DNA from: Lagopus muta
Taxonomy: Eukaryota > Chordata > Aves > Galliformes > Phasianidae
DNA: 64,000 nt
Assembly: GCF_023343835.1 (NCBI RefSeq)
Contig: NC_064439.1
Location: 36,216,508-36,280,507 of the forward strand
Direction: 5' to 3'
Below are positions 54,053 to 64,000 of this stretch, piece after piece. The notes beneath the pieces are model-generated. The model saw only the letters and a program-made list of their open reading frames with translations, searched no databases and was not told where the DNA came from. A program made the position numbers and the translations under genes. Every line of letters begins with the position of its first letter. Within the stretch, counting starts at the first letter, position 1.

Positions 54053-54710
54053 AGATCTCCTCCCTTTTGAAAGATGCAAATAGTCAGGGTAGTTTAAATA
54101 CAGCAGCTTTTTTAAACAGCGTTTGGTGTACTGGACTTCACTAATCAGATTTTTCCTTTTAAAAAATGTGTTGGGCTTGCAGTGTTACCATGAGTTTCTG
54201 CAAATATTGATTAAGCAGTCTGTGTTTGTATTTTCACAAGAAAGAAATGATGCTTACTGGGGAAATTCTACTTCCTGGAGATGTAAATATAAGCAAATAA
54301 ACATTCAATTTATTCCTGTCTACAGGAATAACTGATGTCTATATGTAGGGGTGGAGTGGACAGAGGTTGGAAGAGAAGTTGGGGAGTCTGAAAACGCTAC
54401 TTTTTCTTTTCAACTGCATTAGAGGATAGAAGTAATATTCTTTATTAACAAATCTTACCAATGTACGTTCTAATTATTTTAGAATTTGATTGCTAAAGTG
54501 TTGGAGTTTCTGGTTTACATCGGTTTCCTCTACAGTCTTTGGTTTGTTGATTCTTTACAGCCATAAAGCTAACTCATACTGGCATAATGGGAACTTTAAA
54601 GGTGTCTGTGAGACTCCTTAGCATGTAAGATCGTATTTAGATCTTGAAATTATAGAGGACTAGTGTAAACTGGTCACTTCCTTTTGTTGTATATGAGTTT
54701 ATTTGGATAT

Positions 54711-55025
54711 ATGTATGGGAACTGCTGAATCACGGCCTGAACCTCTGATTGATCACCTGAGGCGAGCCATGAGTCACCAGAGGAGCACAGGTGAAGGCAA
54801 TTCTCCTGTGCTGCCGGAAGTGGTGGAGCCAGGCTCCAGCCCTCCTAGACCTTTTTAAGAGCTGGCTACCAGTGGGGAAGGATCTCTTCTGGAGATCTGC
54901 TCCGTTGGAGTTTTGTAAGTGAGCCCAGGTTAGGGGTAAGCTTTCTATCTATTTTCTTTTTGTTATCGTAATCTGCTTTGCCAAACTCTCTTGTTTATTT
55001 TATAATTATAACATCTTAATATTCA
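54711..55025 (+). mobile_element. probable solo LTR of an avian endogenous retrovirus
   Basis: A GC-richer block of about 250 bp stands out in the AT-rich intron. It could start TGTATGGGAACTGCTG and end near TATTCA at 55,025, a TG...CA layout. Inside is a promoter-like CCTTTTTAAGAGCTGG near 54,850, followed by a T-rich stretch like an R/U5 end. No gag, pol or env sequence lies beside it, so a solo LTR is the best reading. No clear target-site duplication was found. An exonised promoter or another repeat type cannot be excluded. Confidence 0.45.
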
Positions 55026-55689
55026 TTGATTATACACATACACCACTTCTTTTTTTTTTTGTCCAATATTATGTGCAAAAAGGGTGGCAGTCATTTTGAA
55101 CTGGCTGTGTATGCACTTCACATCAGATCTGAGATCTTAGGTTGTGGCTTGAGCACTTATGCAAGGAACTTTAGTTGTGCTATTGTGCAGTTTTCCTTTC
55201 TTAGTGTGGCCGTAAAATAAAGTATAATCTGCATCTGTACTATCTGAGACCTTTTGCAGGAGGAAGAGAGAAGAAAATATTGAGGGTACACTTTCTTTTC
55301 CTTCCTCTTTCTAAACACTTATGTTTTTGCCCTGAAATAGCCTATAAAAAGGCCTTGGGATATAGTTTAAGATGACAATTGCACTTCTGTATACGGCTTG
55401 GTAACTGTAAGCTCCTACAAATTAATGTGGAGGTTCTGTGAGCTCTTATCCTTCACACTTGATCTTTTCTGTAGGTGAAAATGCTCACTGCCATGCAAAC
55501 ACTAGCACGGAGAGAAGGATCCATACTGCTAGATATGAAGTAGAACAAGAATCCAAGTGCTTGGCATGGTAGCACAGGCCTGAAGAGCATCCAAATCCTT
55601 AACAACAGTATTGTAGGGCCTAGAGGAGTAGCTCCATAGGGTGCTGGTAACTAAGAGGCAGCTGCTGGGTACATGTTGCAAGCAGACCT

Positions 55690-55800
55690 TTATCAGTGGC
55701 CTGAAGCACCTGGTAGGGGACTGTGCAGGTGTTCAGATGACAACAAACTGGGGGGAGCAGGGCTACTGCCTAGTGGGACCTAGGCTGAGAGGCAGATAGG
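55690..55800 (+). mobile_element. degraded CR1 internal fragment
   Basis: GGTGTTCAGATGACAACAAA then CTGGGGGGAGCAG resembles the CR1 phrase CAGATGACACCAAGCTGGGT GGGAGTG. Flanking similarity is poor and the limits are approximate. Confidence 0.35.
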
Positions 55801-56142
55801 TAGGGAGTAAACAGAGGCATATGAAGCATTTAACTTGTGTTATTGAGCAAAGGAGCTGAGCACACTGACCAACAGGAAGAGCAGGATTTTCTAGGCATTT
55901 GTACATGGAACAGTTAGTCCAAGACTTAGATGTTCACATTTGGTTTTCTTTTAAAGTTTTGATTTTTAGCATTTTGATCTTGAGCAGTTTCATGAACTCC
56001 TTTAGCATCAGCTTTCTATTAGCAATGTCAAGAACTATATTTTATCATATTTGACTGCTGTAGAAATGTTCATAAAGTTGAAAGAAATATTTTGCAAAAG
56101 TAAGTCCTGATAATATTTTTTTTTTTTTTTCCCCCTCTTAAG

Positions 56143-56193
56143 GATTCAGAAAGAACTTGCAGAAATTACATTAGACCCTCCTCCAAACTGTAG
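56143..56193 (+). CDS. UBE2E2: UBE2E2 coding exon 3: start of UBC fold
   Basis: This 51-nt exon completes Arg59, encodes IQKELAEITLDPPPNC (residues 60-75), and leaves two bases of codon 76 (Ser expected). It covers the first helix of the UBC fold and the PPPNC turn that is shared exactly by UBE2E1, E2 and E3. In E2 enzymes this helix contributes to binding E1. The acceptor is a long T/C tract ending TTAAG and the donor is AG|GTAAGA, both strong. Both boundaries are phase 2, so the exon joins correctly to exon 2 and its omission would keep the frame. The catalytic cysteine and the rest of the domain are on exons outside this window. Confidence 0.96.
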   Translation, partial: DSERTCRNYIRPSSKL

Positions 56194-59100
56194 GTAAGAT
56201 CACATGGATTTTATTATTTTAGAATATGGAAATGGAAAATATGGAATCATGAAAATTGTATAGAGGACTGTGGTAAACTTAGCTATTGCTTTGTGCTAAT
56301 CGGCAGTTCTTGAATAGAAGATAAGAGATGACATGTTTGTCTATATATGGAGAGTTGATATGATGCACTTCCTGGTAACAGAAGTGATGGTAAAAGCTGA
56401 TGAAATATACAACATGTTAATAGATCCAGGGTAAAAATTGAATTGTCTTTCATTTGAGGCATTAAATCAACAGCATTCTGTTTGATTCTGTAAGATGTAA
56501 TCTTGGCAGCAGTTACTGGTATGTTTGATTTCTTTTTCTTGCAAATTGTTAACATGTTGTGAATATAATGGAGAAGGAAAAATGTTACATGCACGAACTA
56601 TTATTAATCTTCCAAGGGAGTTTCTGGTGATCCATTATGATATGCAGTGGAAATGTGCTGAAATAGAGGCCGTCATCATATATTCTTATTCTGTGCTTGC
56701 TTGTTTTTTTTGTTTGTTTGTTTTGTTTTGTCAGGTACTCTGACTTAGGGTGTGCTTAAAACCTTCTTTGAAATGACTTATGAGGGAGGCCTAGAAAACC
56801 TTGTTGCCTCGTGGCCAGGCACAGTGCTGTTGCTTACAGATGGCCATCTTGGGTTTCTTTTTAGTTGGCTTGACATATGGTCAGCCCTGTGGTGGTGTCT
56901 CTAGCAGTGGGTGTAAGGTGGGAGGGGGCAGATCCATCCAGTCTTGCCCACTGATTCCAGCAGGTGTGGTTGTCCTCTTGGTGTACTATAAGAAAAGATG
57001 GAGAGATGACATGCAGCTTTGACAATGAATACCAGTACATTTTGGTATTGAATTAGCTAAGCAACTGGTGGTAAATGGCAGTCAGCCATATTGTTTTGGT
57101 CTGTTGACAAAAGCATTTGTGAGGAAGAATCTGAATAAGCGATGATGTGGTTGTGCTGTGTCTGAAGATGTAAGTCCAGTGGCTATGTATTAAAGTATGG
57201 CGTAGTGAAGTAGCCTTGCAATAAAAGCATTCAAAGAGTATTTCAGTCAATTAGGATGAACAGTTCCTTGCTAGATAAAACATTTTGATAGCTAAGCTAT
57301 TCTGTCATGCTTACGACCATGTGTGAGTCTTCAATCATATCAAAGCTGTTTCAAATGGCAGATCTTTACTTAGGTGTTGATGACTGATGCCTATTAGTGG
57401 ATTGATTTGTTGAGATGAATGTAAAACTTCAGTCTGTTGTAGAAGAATGTGTAAGACTTTGAACTGAGTCTACAAGATGTACAGTATTTACAGCAGCATC
57501 ATTTCTTTTTGTTTCTGAATCCTTCCCTTTATAACAAAGCAGTCGTTTCAATGCACAAGATACTGTTGTTTGCTTTTCTTTTGCTAGCAAATGTAAAGTG
57601 AGTTGGCTGTCATAATGAAAAGCCCTTTTGTGACTTGCAATTAAAAAGAGTGAGCTGGAGATTTCCTGTTTGGTTTTCTGTTTGGTTGGTTGGCTTGGTT
57701 TTGAATTATTTACACTAATGATAAAATATCAATAAAATGTGCTGTGTGATGTTTTGGAAAATCAAAAAACTGCATTTTTCTTTGTGCATCTGCTTTGACA
57801 CAGTTCTTAAGATAAATAATTATTTCATTATTTCATGTTGTGACCTTTGGTAACTTTACTATTATCAAATATGTTTTACAGTCAATACAAAATCACTTCA
57901 TTTAGCTTTATGCTCTGTTGGCATAGTCTAAATAGTGTTTTCATTTGAATTTCATCTATTTTCTATTATAGTTAAACATTACAAAATAAATACATCAGCC
58001 AGACGTGGTTCTTCAACATATGTAGAAAGCCGAACTGTGACAGTGTCTTACCCTAAAATACTGATACACACCTTCTTGGTTTTAGTAAAATTTAGGTCAT
58101 CATTATAAGAGGAGATATTTTCTATTAAATCATATTTCATAAAGATAAGCTCCTTACAAATGAAAGCTACTTAAAATGGTTGTGATTCCAGCCTACCTTT
58201 GCTATATGTCCTCTTTCATTTAATAGGAAGTTGTGTGTATAAAATAAATAATTGGGCAATAGCAATGTGATAAAGCTCAGAATTAAATGTCACCAGATGT
58301 GAAGGAAAACTATTATTCAGGAATACGATGTTCAATAGACAGGATATTGAGCTGAATTGGAACTTGTATGAAATGTTGCAAGATATGCTGTAAGACTTTC
58401 AGTTGACTGCAGCAAGTCAGAATTTCAAGTTTTTCTCTTTCTGGAAATAAAAAGCAAATGGAGCAGTTTCTGTAATACAGAAGCGTCTCTTAATGGCATG
58501 GTTGGCTACAAAGTCAATACAAGCTCCCAGGGAGTTACAGCTTCCACTTCTGCAGCAGCTGCAATGTTAACACTTCCCCCTCCTCATCCCCCACAAAGAG
58601 AATAGGCTATATAATCTTGTTTGCCTGAAAGACCAAAAAAAAAAAAATCTTGCTCACACATGTGCTTTGTAGTTGGCAGATTATCTTTGCTTTGACTTGC
58701 AGCATCTTTCCAAAACGTGGAGAGCTGTGGATTTTGGAGTTCCTAGGAGGGAGGGAAAAAAGAATATATTTGTCACGTTGGGCTCTAAAAGAGGAATTAA
58801 TGTCATAAAATGTCAGGGTTGCCTGCTTTCCTAGGTTCTGTTTTTTGTATTCTGCAGTTTGTATTCTGGGCAATGAAGGGCATCCTATCGTCAAACTTTG
58901 GATCATCCTCTGGGATTGAGAACATATAATGTGCTATGTGTCAAAAAGTCGGGTTGGGGGCTGTGTGGGAGTTGAGTGGTGTAATCATTGCTATTTTCGG
59001 AGGAAGGCATGTCATAAAAGAGTCAGTTATTCTTCACGTTTTACAGAAAGAACAGGATGTTTTCTACTATGTGCTTCCCCCCCACTTTACTTTTGTATAG

Positions 59101-59872
59101 AGCTTAATTTACAGTAAAGGAAAGTCAAGAATGCTAAGCAGGTACATTTATGTATTAAATCTGCAGTGTCGCATTTTAGATTGTCAGGAGACAGTATAGC
59201 TAAACTGTAGAGATTTTGCACTCTTCTCTTTTGAGCTTGATTGCTAAAATGTTGTACATCTCATACCTCAGAGTGATACAGAGTAAACCTTTTCTCAAAG
59301 GTGATAAAAACCTCATCCTTAGGTATCATTTTCATGTATTACATTGTTGGAATATAGGAATTGTCAGAAATCCTACCTAAATAATGCTTTTTTAAAACTT
59401 TGCCATATTTTGGACTGTCTTGTCAAAGGTGGCAGATTTCATAAAATATATCCTCTATTGCCAGTGTGTACTATTTCCCTTCTTGCTGGCAAGAGAACGT
59501 CTCTATGGCACCTCATACCAGTTGTTTGTGTGAGAGAATAATATCTGAAAAGCATTTAATGTGTTTTTTTAGCTTCTTTCAATCTGAACTTTCTTGCTAG
59601 AAACAAGAAGAGCTGGCATAAAGCAAACGGCAGATCTCTGTGCACACCACTTAAAGCAACAGCTCAGGATTTTCCTACTAAGTCAATGTATCTCCCTGTC
59701 TTCGCCCTCATGTTTTCTTTAGATGTCCTCTAGGATAGATGTCTGTTGCCATCCTTCTCTTTTCTGTGTATTTCTTACAGTTTCATTTATATGCATTCAT
59801 TCCATTTCTTTTTCCCTGCGTCAAAATGGGTAATGCATGAGGCTCAGAAATATACTTTAAATGGCTGTGCAG

Positions 59873-59892
59873 CTGTCAATTTAAATTGACAG
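59873..59892. promoter_or_regulatory. perfect 20-bp palindrome with paired TGACAG motifs
   Basis: CTGTCAATTTAAATTGACAG is its own reverse complement. Each end is a TGACAG hexamer, the recognition core of TALE homeodomain proteins (MEIS, PREP, TGIF), facing each other across AATTTAAATT. Binding is inferred only from the motif. Confidence 0.45.
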
Positions 59893-61971
59893 ATACATAT
59901 TCCAAAATAATCAATTTTAAACCCTGTTTGTAGCCTTATCTCTTCTATTAATTTGGAATTATTACATTAATTTGTTTCTTGCTCTACTATCTTAAAAAAA
60001 AACTGATAAACAACCAACATATCCAACCCTCATATTTTGGCTGTGAAAGCCTATCACACAGAAAGGATTGCTAAAGCACAGTTCATCTTGTGGTGACGTA
60101 GGTAAGAGTGAATGGGAGTGGGAAAACACCTTGGCTTGGCTTGGATTGAGAGGTCAGTGTGGATGCCTTATGGATGCCTCTTGCACTACTGACAACTACC
60201 TTTAAGTTGATATTCCTGCTCAATATTGCTCTGGCATTGTTATTGTTCAAATGGTGAAGCCACGATCTTCCCAACTGTAAGGAGTTACACAAGTTCCATC
60301 AATCTAAGATCTCCATTTGTTTAAAGGTTTGCCTAGAAGTACTTGTGCCATCTCCTTAGCTTTAGTAGCAGGGAACAAATATTAGTACAACTTCATACAA
60401 AGGCCAGAGGGAAAAGATTGTCTGCATCACTCTACAATGTGGAGTGATAGAAAGAGCTTTAAAGGAGGTCATTCCCTCTTCCTCATGTTCATGCTCAAAT
60501 GCAAAGACACAGATGCTCACATAGTGTAAGCAAAAAAAATGCCTTACTGGTGTTTTTTGTAGTTGTTTGTTTGCTTCTTTCTTTGTTTTTTAGATTCTGT
60601 GCTCACAAGATCAGTTTGTTTAGGAAGGTGGTAGAGAATTTCTGGATAATCATGATTTCCTGTTTCTTTAAAATATTTGAATAAATGTAAAATGACTTGG
60701 ATAGGCAGAGAGAATGCAAGGACAGTATCTCTGGTGCTGGAAGGATTCTGTTTTTTAAAGCAGTTTGCACAGGCTTTGTATGCTTCTGTCTTGGTTAGTC
60801 TGCTGTAAAATGCAGAGTTCACATACCTAATGACTTTGCTCAGTAACACTGCATCTGCTTGGTTAGTGACCATATCCTGTTCTACTACCTTTAAGTGCCT
60901 GCAGCATGTGCACTGTTTTCTTTGAGATGTTGCCTTGCTCTGTAACCAAAGAGGAAAGGTGGTACATCTGTACTTGCTGGTTCACAGCTAAAACTTTGGA
61001 AGCACTGAGTGTGGTCAGTATCGTATTAATGATTGTAGTGTCACTTAGGGGTATGGGAGTAGCTAAAGAAAGGCTTCATCCTGTTTCTTCTATTAGTGGT
61101 TTTACTGAAACCACTGAGAGCCTGGGTGCTAAATTCAAGTGGGGAAATAAGTTCCTTAAGGTGTAACATCTTTATATCTTTGTTATAAGTGGCTGCCAGT
61201 GATTTTTTTTTTGATTGTTTAAGTTAGGGATGCATCAGTCTGTTGCCATAGGCACATGGCAGTGATGCTAACACGTGAGTGAGATGAATACTGGAATAAG
61301 GAATGCTATCTTTGAACATTTTTCCTCTCAAATGTTTCCAGCTTCTTTGGCAGAAATCTGGGCTCTCTTCCCATTCTACTGCATTACCCATGGAATTTAC
61401 CTTCTGCCCATATAGGCTTACTTTCATCCACTCCTAGTCTGCTATAACCTTTTAATGAAAATAAGATAGAGTTCTAAATAATTTCTCCTGGCTGGATCTC
61501 TTTAGAACTTACAGCAAGCAGCAAAAATTGATCTGAAAAATGAGCATAAGAGCAGTGATATTAACGTGCAGAATCATGTTGTTTTAAATCTATGAGGTAT
61601 CAGCATTCATTTCAGACTAAGAAAATGAATTAAAAAAAAAACCAAAACCTGTTCAGATGCTCATTGCAATTTATTTTTTAGCATTGCTTCAAAAGCATCA
61701 AGGAATATGTCTCAAAAAAAAAAAAAAGTTAATGATCACACTGGGATTGTATTTTATCATGGCAACTATAATATTTTTTTATTGCTCGAGTTAACTTGCC
61801 TTGTTTTTGTAACTGGTGGCTATTTCAGATTTATTACCCTGATATCTTGAGCTACCTTGGATAAAAAGTGTCAGGTTACTTTTTAATGTGTAATCTTTTA
61901 ATTTCTGTAGCTATTTTCTTCTGGAGCAGTGTCATTTGTGCTTTGATCTGAAGCATACAGCTCTGTTTAAA

Positions 61972-61994
61972 AAATATAAATATATATATATATC
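61972..61994. repeat. (TA)n simple repeat
   Basis: AAATATAAATATATATATATATC, a short AT alternation in UBE2E2 intron 3. Confidence 0.8.
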
Positions 61995-64000
61995 TAAAAA
62001 TGTCTGCTTTTCACTGTAAAAGTGACTCTAAATGTTAAGGTGCATTATTCACAAAGCAGTTGTTTTTAAAAATAGTGCACAACTGCATAGTAAGGAACAG
62101 GATGACAGCATCCTCTGATACCTCCCACAGTAGCAATACCTGTATGTTATTCTACTGGTTCTCCCTGCTTTCAAATGATGACCACTGATGAAGAGAGAAG
62201 AGAAAAATGTATAAGAGAAGGATAAGAATACTTCAACAAGCACTGCATTAGGGCAGGTTTGTCAAAACAGTGTATTCCACAGCTTATCTCATGGAACAGC
62301 TCAGACAGGTGTGGGATGGGGATTTGGGCATCATAACAAGAAGTCATGGTTATTGTCCATTCCTTGAAGCAGAAAAGGGTACAAAAATACCCCAAAAGAA
62401 GTTTATGATGGACTTGAAGGGTCTACACATCCTTCATATTTGTAATGTGCTTAGCAAGCATAATTAATAACGCTCTAGTTAAAATCCCAAAGTATGGGGA
62501 AGGTGGAACAGATTATTATAACAAGGGTAAAACAAATGAATCAACAAAAAATAAAGTCACTTTAGTAATTCCAAAGGGAAAAGTGTTACTTCCAGAGGGT
62601 TTATATCTAGTTCCAGCTGTTCTTTGTAAGTCACTCTGTTAGGAAGCATAATAAAGGCTGGCCGGCCAGAATTTTTCGGACTAACCTCCCATAAATATTT
62701 CTTTTGGCCTTTTCTGCATATCTAAAGAAAACTTTCCCTGTGAGAATGAACATGGTTTGTAACACAGAATATTTTTGTGATCTCTTCAACAGAGCCTTCA
62801 AAATAACACTAAAATCCAACCTCCCCCCACCAAACATTAAAATAGATGTGTCAAATAGTCATTACTTGCCAGCAGGGGAAATAAAATCCTACTTGCTGAG
62901 ATTCTGCATCATTTTTGAGAGATTTTGAGAAGTAGTATTTCAATTTGTAGCTTTAAAATTTAATTGTCTATTTTTTCTTGTGTGTTTCTTTTCCCTATTT
63001 CTGATTTCTAAATACAGCTCAGTGTTCTGTATGAAGACCATGTGAGAGTCCATTTATTTGCAGAAATCTGATGGAGTTATTTAAAAGTGACTGCAGTAAG
63101 TACTGTTGCATCAAGCAAGCAGTCACTGCCATTTCATAATAATCATGTAAGAAACATGCTTTTATTAGCAACTCATTACCCTTTAGTAAATTACTAATTA
63201 TTGAGCAAATGGGGGAAATGGAAGGTACTTTGTCTCTTGGTTAGGAGTGACAGCATTACTGATAATGAAGTATTTGTTTCCTTAAATAAATGGCACAATC
63301 TCAGAAGTGCCCGATGCTGTTGAGTTCAGCGCACCCATATTTGTTCACAATTTGAGTTCTGATCTGTAATGTGAAACTGTAAAAATATTCCTTTTCTAGG
63401 AAAACTTTAAAGGCATGTTAAAGAGTCAAGTTATTTCCTGACTGCCACTGTGTTATCTTTTACGCCTGTCAAAGAAAAATGAGAGGGTTTTTTTTCTGTG
63501 TGTTTTTGTGTTGTTTCCCTCCTTCCTCATTGGGAATCACTGGATAAAATAAATACATTTCTCTCTTTGTTTTAATGCCACAGTTCCCACAGTCCTACAG
63601 CACTTTAACAGCTGTTAACATACGCACTTTATTCCTTTGGTTGCTTTGTTTGTTTGTTTTTTATTTTTACATGGGCATGACAGTCTGAGGCAATACTATA
63701 ATTTGTCTTTTATTCTTGTTATACTACGAAGGTGTACAAATCTACAGTTAATAGCCTAAATTTAATGAACTTGTTTTCCAAAAAATCTCCTGGCAGGAAA
63801 ACTGCAGTTTAAGAATAAAAAGCCAGGATATAGTAATGGAGAATGCTTTACAGTACTTCAGAAACAAACTGAAACCGATCTGTGTGCTGTTTTCTTGGTG
63901 TGCAATAAAACTTATTTATACCGTAGTTACACATTTGCAGCTTTGTTACAAGCTTTTTGGGGTATCTAATTGGCTGCAGCTTTGAATCATATCATAACAC

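Larger units (their letters stand above)
56194..64000 (+). other. UBE2E2: UBE2E2 intron 3, partial
   Basis: Starts GTAAGA and continues to the window edge. I searched for the next UBE2E2 exon (encoding AGPKGDNIYEWRS) and did not find it, in keeping with the very large introns of this gene in other vertebrates. The interval is AT-rich with a TA repeat near 61,975-61,992, an A run near 61,715, a GTTT repeat near 56,710, and the 20-bp palindrome at 59,873. ORFs present have no recognisable domain. Confidence 0.85.

Overview
This is a vertebrate nuclear sequence, almost certainly from a galliform bird and chicken-like. It holds many CR1 LINE 3' ends with the ATTCTATG-type tail, a fragment resembling the chicken Galluhop mariner, one CpG-island promoter in an AT-rich background, and split genes with GT-AG introns. 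Species and chromosome cannot be proved from the window. From memory of synteny, UBE2E2 lies on chicken chromosome 2 beside a gene-poor interval.

Bases 1 to about 43,650 look intergenic. They are AT-rich and have only short chance ORFs. I recognise no exon in them. They contain CR1 copies at about 19.3, 30.9, 38.7 and 42.4-42.9 kb, a weak ancient CR1 fragment at 7.7 kb, the mariner fragment at 34.87 kb, simple repeats, and several inverted repeats. The clearest inverted repeat is an imperfect hairpin of about 135 bp at 35,935-36,069.

Bases about 43,660-45,620 are a CpG island. It carries Sp1-type GC boxes, an inverted CCAAT box, an NRF1-like run, two AP-1/MARE-like sites and an alternating CG tract. 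A probable non-coding first exon ends at a GT donor after 44,780.

The rest of the window is the 5' part of UBE2E2, a class III ubiquitin-conjugating enzyme, on the + strand. Coding exon 2 (ATG at 47,991, donor after 48,166) and exon 3 (56,143-56,193) encode residues 1 to 75 plus two bases of codon 76. That covers the whole disordered N-terminal extension and the first helix region of the UBC fold. The catalytic cysteine and most of the UBC domain lie beyond the right edge. Introns 1 and 2 are about 3.2 and 8.0 kb, and intron 3 runs off the window. The introns hold CR1 fragments, a likely solo LTR at 54.7-55.0 kb, homopolymer tracts, and a perfect 20-bp palindrome at 59,873.

I found no new protein-coding system. 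The observations most worth checking are the hairpins, the palindrome, and the architecture of the promoter island.
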